Translations under genes and position numbers: made by a program
Assembly (NCBI RefSeq): GCF_932294415.1
Contig: NC_065536.1
Span: 60,165,354 to 60,229,353 of the forward strand
DNA from: Quercus robur
Taxonomy: Eukaryota > Streptophyta > Magnoliopsida > Fagales > Fagaceae
Length of the DNA stretch: 64,000 nt
Direction of reading: 5' to 3'
The notes under the pieces: model-generated
What the model saw: the letters and a program-made list of their open reading frames with translations, nothing else
Told to the model about the DNA's origin: nothing
Databases searched by the model: none
Part shown: positions 22,401 through 33,706 of the stretch, piece by piece
Layout of the letters: every line of letters starts with the position of its first letter
How positions within the stretch are numbered: position 1 is the first letter of the stretch

Positions 22401-25400
22401 AGTTGATGGACAGGTGAAATGTGAGAAGTGGATTCGTGATGATGACAATCACTCGGAAGAATCGAAGGCATCCTGGTGGTTGAACAGGCTTATAGGGCGG
22501 ACAAAGCAGGTGTCTATAGACTGGCCATACCCTTTTGCAGAGGGAAAATTATTTGTTCTAACAATAAGTGCTGGCTTGGAAGGTTACCATATTAATGTAG
22601 ATGGGAGGCATGTCACTTCTTTTCCTTATCGGACTGTGAGTATCCTATGGTATCTTCTCATATTGTATTTTGTAATGGACACTGGATATCTTAAGAAAAT
22701 TTTCTAATGTTCACAGGGATTTGTTCTTGAAGATGCCACTGGACTTTCTGTCAATGGGGATATTGATGTACATTCTGTTTTTGCTGCTTCCTTACCCACA
22801 TCACATCCAAGTTTCACAACGCAAATGCATCTTGAGATGTTTACAAAATGGAAAGCCCCACCTCTTCCATATGGGCATGTGGAGCTTTTCATTGGCATCC
22901 TATCTGCTGGCAACCATTTTGCTGAGCGAATGGCTGTAAGGAAGTCTTGGATGCAACATAAGTCAATTAAATCTTCTCATGTTGTGGCTCGGTTTTTTGT
23001 GGCAATGGTAAGGCTGGATGCTGGAGGCATGTGTTCTTTAATAAGAAACCATTTGATGAAAAGCTTTATGTTGGATATTTAGGGCTTTTAGATTTATGTT
23101 TTGACAGCATGGGAGAAAGGAAGTAAATCTGGAGCTAAAGAAAGAATCAGAGTATTTTGGTGATATAGTTATGGTTCCTTACATGGATAATTATGATCTT
23201 GTTGTGTTGAAGACTATAGCAATCTGCGAATATGGGGTGAGTTTTGGAAAATGACCCAAAGTTGTCTATTTTCTTTCTTTCTTACTAGAAAATATATATC
23301 ACCAATGTATGTGGCTCTTCACAGGTTCACACAGTGGCTGCCAAGTATATCATGAAGTGTGATGATGACACATTTGTTAGGGTGGATGCTGTGATCAAGG
23401 AAGTAAGAAAAGTTGATGAAGATAGAAGCCTTTATGTTGGAAATATGAACTATCATCACAAGCCCCTTCGTCATGGTAAATGGGCAGTGACATATGAGGT
23501 ATGCCCCCCAACTTCTCTAGTTCTTACTCCTTTGTAGGATCATTGGCTCTGTTTTCCTTGGGTTTCTTAATGTACCACTTTGATATTATTTCTTCAGACT
23601 CTAAATGAGCGCTGCTTATAGGTTTTTGCTACTTAGGCTGCGTTTGTTTTGGCTGAAAACAATAGAAAATTGGGTCAAACGGAAATCTAATTACGCGTTG
23701 ACTGTTAAATAAGGCCTCTCACCCGTAAAACCATTTCAGCTCTTATTTTACCTTCAAATGAATTACACCTCTCACACACTCTCTTGAAGCTTCTCACACG
23801 CACACACTGGTACTCTCCAAGCTCAGTTGTGACCGAGCTCCACCATCTCCCTCACGCCAAACGCAGCTCATTCTCTCCCTCACGCCAGTCTGTGCTCCAC
23901 CGCCCAGATCACGCGCCCACCCCTCCGTCATCACCGATCCACAAACACCCAAGACCCACTGCTCCAATCTCCAACGCACTGGCCGATCTGGCAGCCACCA
24001 ACGATCACTGATCTGGCCGCCACGGATCACCAGCCCACCCTCCGTCATCACCGATCCACAAACACCCAAGACCCACTGCTCCGATCTCCAACGCACTGGC
24101 CAATTTGGCCGCCACCACCAATCGCCGATTTGGCCGCCACCGACCACCAACCCACTCCACTCCACCCCCAAACCCACCCGATTTGGCCGCTGCCGCCTCC
24201 ATCCACTCCAATCCTCTCTTTCCCTCAATCTCTCACTCTTTCTTCCTCAACTCTTCTTCTCACCGAGTTTGTGAATAAAAGATGTTTTTATTTTGATTTT
24301 TGGTTGTGTTAAGTGTATATTTTGAATTTTTCTGTTATAAAATTTGTTTGGAAGTTGAGAAAATGTGAAAAATTTGTAGGAAAAGCATTTTCAAAATGTT
24401 ACCAAACACTGGAAATCGTTTTCTGGACTATTTTTCATTGCAGAACCAAACACCCGGATTTTATTTTCCTTATGGGAATTTACTTTCCCCTGCATTCATT
24501 TTATACTCAGAATTCAATTTACATTGAATCAAACGCAGCCTTATTTTTGCTTTTAACAAAAAGTAAGAATTTGTAATCGGGTAATATAATGCAGATTTTG
24601 TGCCGCATCTAATTATGTCTGATTTGAAATTTCATTTGCTTTAACACATAGTTAGGTGTCAATGCTGTGTGATGGAATGATATAGTTATCTTCCAAATGT
24701 TGAAAGAAAGTTTATTTTGTTGCAATCATGAGGTTTAGGGACTATAGTTTATTTTGTTGCAATCATGAGGTGTAGGGACTATATTTACTTTGGAAAATAG
24801 TCCTACCTCTGATTGTCAGAGGTTTAAGACACCCAAATATTCCTCTCTTTAATGTTCAATGTTTGGGCATAACATGACTGTGACCACCTCGCATGATCAC
24901 TTCTTTTTTTTTTTTTTTTTTTTTTTTGCCCTAGCTGAAAACCCAGACAGTGTAGAGTTCCTGACTAATTCAACTTTTAGTACTCTTTTGACTTTATTAC
25001 TTTCCTTAATGAGGGTTTGATAATGCTGTTCGCATTTCTCACCATTATGTCCCTTTCTTGTGAGTTCCAGGAATGGCCAGAGGAAGAATATCCAACCTAT
25101 GCAAATGGTCCGGGTTACATTGTGTCATCCAACATTGCACAGTTAATCGTATCTGATTTTGAAGAGCACAAATTAAGAGTATGTGGCTTTGTTCTGCTCT
25201 TCAATCTGTGTGTGTGTGTGTTTATTAGTGTGTTCACCTGCACACACATGTAATGTGCTTCAGCAGTTTTAGGTGGTGGTTATTGATGATTGATTAGCCA
25301 ATGTTCACATGGTGCAGTTGTTCAAGATGGAAGATGTGAGCATGGGAATGTGGGTGGAGCAGTTCAACAGTTCAAGACCTGTGCAGTATGTGCACAGCTT

Positions 25401-25527
25401 GAAATTCTGCCAATTTGGGTGCATCGAGGATTATTACACTGCACATTATCAATCTCCAAGACAGATGATATGCATGTGGGACAAATTGCAATCTCAAGGA
25501 AAACCCCAGTGCTGCAACATGAGATGA
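19450..25527 (+). CDS. Hydroxyproline O-galactosyltransferase (galectin-domain beta-1,3-galactosyltransferase, GALT2-6 type)
   Basis: Seven exons can be placed by GT-AG sites: 19450-20227, 22403-22635, 22717-23007, 23108-23236, 23325-23498, 25071-25178 and 25318-25527. Their lengths sum to 1,923 bp, in frame for 640 aa, normal for the family. The product is a type II Golgi protein with a short basic tail, a membrane anchor at about residues 16-40, and a stem with N-glycosylation sequons (N85, N132). A galectin-like domain follows (about 155-345, with the lectin hallmark HFNPR at 217-221). The C-terminal GT31 domain spans about 390-625 with the metal-binding DDD at 490-492 and the EDV motif at 576-578. 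Family members add the first galactose to hydroxyproline of arabinogalactan proteins using UDP-galactose. Exon 1 ends in phase 1 (ACT G|TT GAT), and the other junctions are phase 0. The ATG is the first in frame before the anchor. Introns 1 (2,175 bp) and 5 (1,572 bp) carry insertions. I am sure of the family, not of which paralogue it is. Confidence 0.93.
21290..21620. other. GC-rich block in intron 1, possible organelle-derived insert
   Basis: About 330 bases are clearly richer in G+C than the surrounding intron, with words such as CCGCCCGGCCCGGAAATAG and GTGCGGCACGAAGCCGC. The edges against AT-rich intron are sharp. No protein family is recognised and both strands have only chance frames. 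The composition resembles plant mitochondrial DNA, but I cannot name a mitochondrial locus. Confidence 0.35.
22107..22170 (-). mobile_element. RTE-type LINE 3' end remnant in intron 1
   Basis: A (CAA)n run is followed by CCTTAGTCCCAAAATTTTG and GGTCAGCTATGCC. This is the inverted form of the plant RTE LINE tail, also present at 39209. Only the extreme 3' end remains. Confidence 0.55.
23636..24540. mobile_element. PIF/Harbinger-like MITE in intron 5 of the galactosyltransferase gene, 905 bp
   Basis: The ends GGCTGCGTTTGTTTT and ATCAAACGCAGCC are inverted, with the target duplication TTA at 23633-23635 and 24541-24543. It is the same family as 3709-4383 and shares the TTATTTTACCTTCAA interior phrase. 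The core is C-rich and carries a duplication of about 120 bp (CACCGATCCACAAACACCCA at about 23932 and again at about 24050). It encodes no transposase. Open frames here are low-complexity and not host exons. Confidence 0.8.
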
Positions 25528-27225
25528 CAATGAAACAAGATAGTGTTCACCATACAAATTTTGTAGTCATAGTATACCTCTGTGAATACTCAAGTCAGGT
25601 TAAGTCTAATGGGGATATTCATGATCCTTTTCCAAATTCGTTCATTATTTCACCTTTTCCTCCTTTTGTTCCCCATTCATCCCTCTATACGCTAGGCGAT
25701 GTGAGAGGAACAATGTTCCTATTTAGAGATAGGCAAAACATATATAAACAATTTATTTTGTAATCTAGAGTGTAACACCACAGAAGCAGAATGAAATGAA
25801 TGTTTGAAACAATGGTTCTGCTTTATATTCAAAATCAATCTCTCTCTCTCTCTCCTGTATGCTGGAACACTACATGCATGCACTCTGATGAATTCCTCGT
25901 ATTGGCCATCTATATTATTTACATCCTCCCCTACTCCAATTCCTAAATGCTCTACTCCAATTGTGATCCATGAGCCCTACTATGCCTTTCCACAACTCCC
26001 CTCCAATCTATTTAGTGAAAGATCCAATTTCTGCTTTGAGGAGAGACATTTGGCTTCACATTTGCAGGGTCCATTGCCTGTAGGATGTTCTTCTCTACTC
26101 TAACAAAGTTTGGTCAACCTCCCCTCCCCCAAAAAAATCATCATTGCTGCTGATGTGCTAGATATCAGGAATATAGGCTCTTTTGTTACAACAGTTGTGA
26201 TTGGTTCACACATTGTGAGAAATGGTGCATATGCTGGATATACAAAATACCTTCTTCATAAGAATGTGTGGCATATATGGAACAAGATATCATCTCTCAA
26301 GTTAACAATTTCAAATCTTACTGGAGACTTTTTTCTTTTTCTTTTTTCATTGCCAGTATCAGTTAAAACTAACGTCAACTCTCTCATATTGTTCTCAATA
26401 GGTTCTACCTCTAATTATCTAAGTAAATATAGAAGCACGTAAGTGAAGTGCATACCCTGCTGCCCAGGGTTAAAAAAAATACTGTGGATACCAATGATTC
26501 TAGAATATATCTGTAGGTATAAAGCTCTTTCCAAATCCATCGCTTTGTAGAACTTAGCAGAGAAGCAGGCATAAAGAAAAGAGAGAACCTTTATCGTGAA
26601 AGCGATTCTCTCTTAGTGGATATAGTGCTAAGAAGAAGGAACCTTATTCCATTGTCTTATTTTATATCAATCACTCAGGGCTTAAAGCTCTACTTTATAA
26701 GCTGGACCATAAATTTACTTTAGCTGATGTAGCTGATGGCCCACAAACTAGCCGCCTAATAAATAAGTGATGGTTATAACTTATAGAATGGTACTTGATC
26801 AAATATCATATTCTCTTTCTCCCAAAAAAAATAAATAAAAAATCATAGTCTAATTGTATTAATAGTTAAAAAAGATTGATATAAGCAATTTCACGCATCA
26901 TATTACATACTTGATCAAGATAAATTAAAATACACATTTACACGTTGAATTGCAGAAAGTACATTTAATATTAAATGAAGTCACTTGAAAATATAAATTT
27001 TCACAACTTGTTAAGATGATAAGTTATGATTGATGCAACAACGAAACTATGGAGAATATTTTTATTATGCACCAACCATAATATGTTACCTTAGCAATTG
27101 TAAAAAAATTTGTGTGACCAAACTTATTGTTTCTTTAAACGAAGAAGTCAAACCCTTTTTTTCCATGACCATGGAGAAGTCTCAGCTTCACAATTTGTTC
27201 TGAAGTTCGTTAGCCCATCAACAAG
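25528..27225. other. 3' flank between two convergent genes
   Basis: Holds the presumed 3' UTR of the galactosyltransferase gene, then AT-rich intergenic DNA. Open frames at 25.8-26.4 kb have no recognisable family and atypical composition. No polyadenylation site could be fixed. Confidence 0.5.
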
Positions 27226-27311
27226 CTACAACAAGACCCAAACCAATGACCATGCCAAAATATACATCAACCAAGCTCCTGCAACAAGGTTAAAATAATT
27301 TGAATTGTAAG

Positions 27312-27355
<44 letters not shown>

Positions 27356-28279
27356 AAGACTGAATAAGAAAAAGAGTCTAAAACAAAAAAAAAACAAAAA
27401 AAAACTACTAGATAATATAATACCATTCTTCCATGGAAGAAGCCTCAAACCATTATTAAATGATGACCCAAAGAAACAATCCAACGACGTGTTGAGCCCG
27501 TTAGGACAGTTGCAGATAAACGAATTGTAAGGTCCAGTGTAGCCACAAACTCCATGACTCTTCTCACATTGAGCACATGAGCTTGGATACTCATTATTCA
27601 CATTAAACTTATATTTGAGTGCTATCCCATAGTTCCAATTTTCAGGGTTGGATTCCTGGCCATTGTAGCTGTAAAGCCCAGAATAAGAAGTGCACTGAAG
27701 CTTCTTTAAGTCCATTTCAAACGAGGGTCCAAGATTCACAGGAGCATAAATGCAACATGTAGAGATGGGAAGGTTGATGGTACTAAAAGGCGTGCAAGAA
27801 TATAAATAACTACAAATGGGTGTGCCTTGGTTATCACAAAGTGGGGCTTTGGAGTTGTTTCCATCACCATATAGGCCATTCAATGTGTATATAGGTGAAG
27901 AACTGACTGAACAGTCTAGTAAAGCAAAGATGGTATCATCATGAAAAGTAAAGGGTGCATCCCAATCTAGGCCAAAGCCTTTACTTGGTTGTGTGCAGGA
28001 ACAGGTTGACATAGAAGGGTCTGAGATGTATATGACTTGGTTTGTGTAGTCAATTTTGGTGATAGGGTAACAACCTGTGTGAGTGGTTAAGGTGAGCTTT
28101 TGTTGGTCACAATTAACATATTGTTGGAGCCGTGGATCGCCACAACCAGGGTCACTACCAAATGGGAAAGTGAGGATTTGTTTGCCACAGCTTCTTTGGC
28201 AGATTTGGGCTGAGATTGATGAGAGAAAGAGGAGAGAAATTAAGGAGAGAAGAGTTATGGAAGAGTGGCTTAGCTTCAT
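27226..28279 (-). CDS. Wall-associated-kinase-type galacturonan-binding secreted protein
   Basis: Two exons on the minus strand, 28279-27424 and 27278-27226, joined in phase 1 across a 145-bp intron (donor GTATTA, acceptor TTGCAG). Together they give 909 bp and 302 aa. The product starts with a signal peptide (about residues 1-24, cleavage likely after SISA). It continues with a cysteine-rich galacturonan-binding domain (CQRSCGKQ ... TFPFG ... CGDPR, about 25-95) and a second cysteine-rich WAK-associated region ending in CAQCEKSHGVCGYTG and FICNCPNG (about 235-262). The C-terminus is a 16-residue hydrophobic tail (AWLMYILAWSLVWVLL) fitting a GPI-anchor signal or membrane tail. There is no kinase domain, and stand-alone relatives of about 300 aa exist in plants. 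Pectin binding is known for the domain and inferred here. The intron contains an (AT)n microsatellite. It is convergent with the galactosyltransferase gene. Confidence 0.88.
27316..27353. repeat. (AT)n microsatellite in the intron of the galacturonan-binding gene
   Basis: About 19 AT units fill a quarter of a 145-bp intron, just upstream of the tiny last exon in gene direction. Length variation would change intron size directly. Confidence 0.95.
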
Positions 28280-28850
28280 TCTTGCAACTGTGGAAAGGTA
28301 GAGGTAGAGGAGTTGGGAAGTGAAGTGAGGTGTTGGTATATATTATATGTTGTTGGAAGCAGCTAGCTAGCCAAGTGAAGTTATGTGTGAAATAAAGAGG
28401 AAGGTGCTTGTGGTCTTGTTTTATGGGAATTGAATTTTTAACTTTCGGTGTTAGGCTGGCTAGCTTTTGGTGATAATGCTATGCCTTTCCCTATTATTAG
28501 ATGCTTAGAGAGAGAGGGAAAAAAAAAATACTCTATGTTTGATTGAAGTGAAAAAGTAATGTTACAACATCAATATTTTTTACAAAGGTTAATACTTTTT
28601 ACAACGGCTAATATGATTTGTTATAATTGAAATAATATTACTTTTATATACATTTATTATTGACACTACTTTTATTATACACCAATTATAGCCAGTCATA
28701 TCAATCATTATGAAAAATGTTATGCTACACTTATTGTGAGAGAAATAGAAGGTATAGGTGATACCGTATTATTTAAAAGATAATTATAGATTTACATTGT
28801 AGACTAACAAATGTGATTGTTAGTACAATGTAAATTAAGAAATTTTCTTA
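28280..28850. other. Upstream region of the galacturonan-binding gene
   Basis: In gene direction a TATATAATATATAC-like AT box lies about 60-70 bases upstream of the start codon (around 28335-28350). Beyond it, 28554-28737 shows weakly inverted AATGTTA... ends, perhaps an old MITE. Confidence 0.4.
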
Positions 28851-29250
28851 TTTAAAATTACTCATTTTACCAAATAAGTAATAATTCTATATCCTATGAA
28901 TTTGTAAATTGTTAAACGTTTCAATGAAATGAATCCTTTGAGTAAGTGAAGATTTCACCTCTCTCTCTCAATTGACTTCTTTGCACTTGTAAGTTGTAAC
29001 GACATAATTCATTATTTGACTGGCTGATTTGCATGCTTAAATATTATTGGATTTAAAATTACTCATTTTACCAAATAAGTAATAATTCTATATCCTATGG
29101 ATTTGTAAATTGTTAAACGTTTCAATGAAATGAATCCTTTGAGTAAGTGAAGATTTCACCTCTCTCTCTCAATTGACTTCTTTGCACTTGTAAGTTGTAA
29201 CGACATAATTCATTATTTAACTGGCTGATTTGCATGCTTAAATATTATTG
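28851..29250. repeat. Recent 201-bp tandem duplication
   Basis: A unit from TTTAAAATTACTCATTTTAC to GCTTAAATATTATTGG occurs at 28851-29051 and 29052-29250. The copies differ at only about two positions (around 1%), so the duplication is young. It is non-coding. Confidence 0.92.
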
Positions 29251-29252
29251 GT

Positions 29253-32200
29253 TTTTATAAAATATAATTAATAGATAGAGATTCGATATAATACTTTACA
29301 TAAAGGACTAGAAATGAGGAATCTCTTCTACTTTACCAAATAAACTAGGGCTTGATGAAAGAGCCATTGGTTTAAATATCAGTTTCCCTCCTTCGAGTCA
29401 GCAATATCACGTGCTTTTAGTCAATTAGTGATGGGATTTTAGACTTTGTGATGTGATCCAAGTATCCAACACAAGTCACAATGGTGATTGTGTTTTGATA
29501 TGTACATATGTTGCTCAATTAATACCTTGAAATTCATGGTACTAAAAGAAGAATTGACCTACTATGTTTAACACACCCATCCCATACTTCAAATAAATGC
29601 CAAATCAGTTTTGTTCTCGATCGGTAAATTACTTTCAACATATTCAATGACAACTTGCTTCTAAATTTATGTGGCACAACTAGGATTCTGCCTGCCAGTG
29701 CATGAATTGTTGAACCCCAATATACAGTCACTTTTTCAATTTTTTTTTCAATTGATTAATAAAATATTTATTTTTTAATTAAAAATTTTCCCTACCTACC
29801 TCGCCACCCACAAAACAAAGGGTAGCCGAGGGTTTCTATTCTTTGGAAGTCCATTGGAAGCTTTTAGACAAAGTGCCCAAACACGTTAGCCTCTCAAAAG
29901 ATGGCAAAAGGAAATAGAAATAGAAAGAAAAGGTTTGAATAATACAATAATGATTACATCTAAACCTTAATTATTCACGTTTCTCCCCCATTAATCTGTT
30001 ATGATTATCTAATTCCTAAAGCAGAAAAGATAAGCACAAATTGCATAATCAAATCATGGTTTTTTGAGGATAAAGTCTTGTCTCCTATCTGTTGACGACT
30101 AAATATTTTGGATAAATTATGTTTTTTGTCCATTATATTTGAGACATGCCCGCTTTTGATCCTTGAAATTTCAAATGATCAATTTTAGTTAGTTAAATTT
30201 TAAAAGTGTAATAATTTAGTCTTGATATTAATTACCTTCCATCCAATTTTGCTAACATGGCTAACAGTTTGCTAATGTGGAGTCGTAAATACCCCAAATT
30301 TAGATGGAAAGTTGACGATAAAATTAAAAAGCCTATGGTTTCTGCATAATAATAATAACTATTTACCATTAGATCAAGACACTAATGAATTTTGTGCGTG
30401 TATAGGTGGGATTTGATACATGTTCTTTATTTGAGAACAATAAATTTTACTAGTTAAGCTAACTAGAATCTAGCTCAAACTAGCCTCAAATATTTTGGTT
30501 TTTAGTGATAACATTCTAACATGAAAGGGTTAATACACAGAAAAATAATAAGAAAGAAGAATAAAACCCGTGAAGCATTCTTAAATTCACGTTGTCGTTC
30601 ATTTCAACTTCAATTTTAAATCTAAAATTTTAATTGCCGGGATCAGATCTAGAATATATCAGCTTCTCATTACAATGTTTCTTTAATGAAAAACTTCATC
30701 ACAATTAAAGTAGTGGCCATGAGAAACAAAAACATTATTCAACCTATGAAGTCTCAGTTACCCAAATAAATAAATAAATAAGGTTCGGAAGTCTTGGTCA
30801 ATTAGCTGAACCCGGAGCTCAAATCTGGGATCAATATTTTATGCATGCCATGTAGGTTTGATTGGGGTACTCAAACTCGTTAACTGAGGAAAAAGCTTTC
30901 CACAAAACCAAGATAATCCTCTATATATATATATACACACACATCTCAAAGAATGTGAATAGTACATGCATGCTGAGCCATGATCGATAAACTTCGATGT
31001 GGTGTTGATCTTAGCATCCTCAAGTTCTTTAGAGCTTCTCCATGATAACATCATGAAACTATACAAGCAAATAAAAGTTTTGCAGAGAAAATTTGTGGAT
31101 TTTTTAAATTTTTTTATGAGAGAAATAAATAACAAATGTTTTATATGTATGGTTAGCTTGTATTATGTTGTGTGGAAGTATGAAGTATACTAGCTAATTG
31201 TATTGCCTTTGGGGAGTGAAATGGAGAGGGAAGGTTGTTTTATCATTTATGGGGATTAGTTTTGTTACATTCGGTAGGTTAGGCTGCTTACTATTTTAAG
31301 AAGAAATTTAAAGTTTTAAACCTATTTTCTTTCATCTTTCAACCCTGCTTCATCTAATTTCATAAAACTATTTTAAGTAAACCTTTTGAAATCTTCCAAA
31401 AAAAAATATTTATCAGATAATTTTATCAAAAAGTTATCAACATTACATTGAGAATGTGACATAATTGTCAATAAAGTAACTCATCTTTCTACATAAACCT
31501 CTCCTCTCAAAGCATCATCAAAGTGGACCGAATTGACCAAAATGGACTAAATAGAAAGAAGTGGGCCAAAATTGACTGCACTAGACCAAAATAGACTAGA
31601 GTGGACCGAAGTGGATTGAAATAGACAGAAATAGACCGAATGGACCGAAATGCTGAGGTAATATATATATATATATATATTGAGAAAATAAATGCTGAGA
31701 TAATATAATTCAACAGGAGTGTAATAATAATAAATACAATACTTCAACATTTAGATATTATATAGATATATGTACTATATATGTGTTTTTGCTCTAAATT
31801 CTAACACTTATTTTCTTTTTTAAGTTATTGTTCTTCCAACAATTAGATAAGTTAATATATAATTTCAAGAAGAAAATCATGAATTAGATAGGAAAAAAGA
31901 ACTCCAAAGTGAAAAGTGTGACTTACAAAATGGAAAGAAATGAAGGGAAAAGTTGAATCCTTGGGTTGATTTTTTTTTTTTATAAGGTTAAAATTCTATA
32001 TTTGATGATACGACAACCTTTTATGTCTTGATACTTCAATCATCAAAACATGCCAAAACTACATGTTTTCTATTGATGCAGGTTTGTTCATTTTGTTGTA
32101 AAAAAAAATTTGCAATAGAAAGGAATCTATGCTGCTAAAGAAGGTTTCATATCGTACTAATGGGAATCCGGGTATAACTGAAGAAGATGCTGCTTTGTTC
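29253..32200. other. Intergenic, no gene supported
   Basis: AT-rich with microsatellites (AT at 30921-30938 and 31661-31680). A dispersed-repeat-like stretch at about 30120-30300 contains GCCCGCTTTTGATCC and ATTTTGCTAACATGGC. A minisatellite lies at 31519-31652. Short open frames look random. Confidence 0.5.
31519..31652. repeat. Degenerate minisatellite of TGGACCGAA-like units
   Basis: Variants of GTGGACCGAA / TAGACCAAAA recur about every 10-12 bases, directly followed by an (AT)n run. No coding is seen. Confidence 0.6.
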
Positions 32201-32745
32201 AACCATAGTTCTGGTCATCCAAAGAGACACCATGAGAGTTAAAACTCCACCATAATTTTATTCAAACAAGATGTGTCACCAACATTTAACTCCTTTGGAC
32301 ATAATAAAATCATCTCAAGTTGGCTTACATTTGTTTTAAATATTTGAACTTAATGTTTAGATATGGATTGCTTGTTCTTTCCCCAAGTTTTTTCCAAAAA
32401 CATAGTTCTGATTGAGGCTGCCTGACTTGCTTCTAGCCAAAAAGATCAAAAATGAAAGGAGTAGACTACTTTATTTAACCATAGTTCTGGTCATCCAAAG
32501 AGACACCATGAGAGTTAAAACTCCATCGTAATTTCATTCAAACAGGATGTGTCACCATCATTTAACACCTTTGAACATAATAAAATTATCCCCAAGTGGC
32601 TTACGTTTGTTTTAAATATTTGAACTTAATGTTTAGATATGGATTGCTTGTTCTTTCCCCAAGTTTTTTCCTCCAAAAACTTAGTTCTAACTTCTAATTT
32701 AGGCTGACTTGCTTCTAGCCAAAAAGAACAAAAAATGAAAGGTGT
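32201..32745. repeat. Tandem duplication with a 276-bp period
   Basis: AACCATAGTTCTGGTCATCC starts at 32201 and again at 32477. Each copy runs through TTCTTTCCCCAAGTTTTTTC to TTGCTTCTAGCCAAAAAGA. The copies differ by many substitutions and small indels, so it is older than the duplication at 28.9 kb. Confidence 0.85.
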
Positions 32746-33706
32746 AGGTTGACTTACTATTGAATTTGGTTCGATGTGAATAGATTGTGTGCAATGATAA
32801 ACACACCTAATCAAGAAACCTGAAACTCTAAGCCTAACAAAATTCTTGCTATAACCTCTAGGACAATCCTAAAGTAATTCTAAACATCTACTTCAAAGTG
32901 GAGTAATACATATAATCCGAAACTTGATCTATTACTAAAACTATATTTCCTCAATTGTTCCACAATTTTTTCAAATTATTATTACTCTCATATAAAGTCT
33001 CGAGACTTAAGAGCACATCCTTTGGAAGTACCAACAATTAAAGAACACATGGTGATGTCACTAAAATATTGAGAATTGTTACTATCAGTATTGGGTTTAT
33101 TGTACCATTTATTTATTGGGGTTACTAAAACATTTTACACCCACTTGTTTGATTCTTGAGAAAAACTCAAGTAAAGACAAATGACACCAAATTTGAATTT
33201 CATGATTTATTTTGAGTTGGCAATTGGAGATCTAAAGCGTATTTGGCATGGCCTTCAATATAAATATCAAAAGAAAACTTTTTGGTATCAATATTTTTAA
33301 TAACAAAGGAAACGGTTGGAGAAGATATTTGATCTCCAACCTTTGATATACACATCAGAAACAAATGTTACAACTTACAAATAAATTGTTTATAAAAGAA
33401 AAAATACAAATAATGGGAAACCAAAATTTAAGGCTCACAGGCTATTCAAAAATGAAAGGATAATTAATGGCTTCAAAAGAAAAAAAAAAAATGACAGGAT
33501 AATAGCAACCAGCTCTTCAAAAATGATGGGATAATGGTAGATGAATAGTCATTATAGCCATTTTCTCTTTAAGAAGAAATGACATGTGTCATGGTAGAAT
33601 GCTTTGAGAAATGTACACATGTCATCGTTGTATGAATCCACGAGTTTTGGGATTCAAATTTTTATAATATATGATTAGATATTGATTCTGCAGAAAAACA
33701 CCAGGC
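32746..33706. other. Intergenic, no gene seen
   Basis: AT-rich. It ends at the stop codon of the BMS1 fragment. No repeat boundary could be fixed. Confidence 0.45.

Noticed and set aside
23784-24228. Open frames on both strands in GALT intron 5
   Set aside because: They fall in a MITE core of repeated CACCGATCC-type words; low complexity, no family, and the flanking exons join in frame without them.
25804-26442. Small open frames downstream of GALT
   Set aside because: No start context, domain or codon bias; they overlap the presumed 3' UTR and AT-rich DNA.
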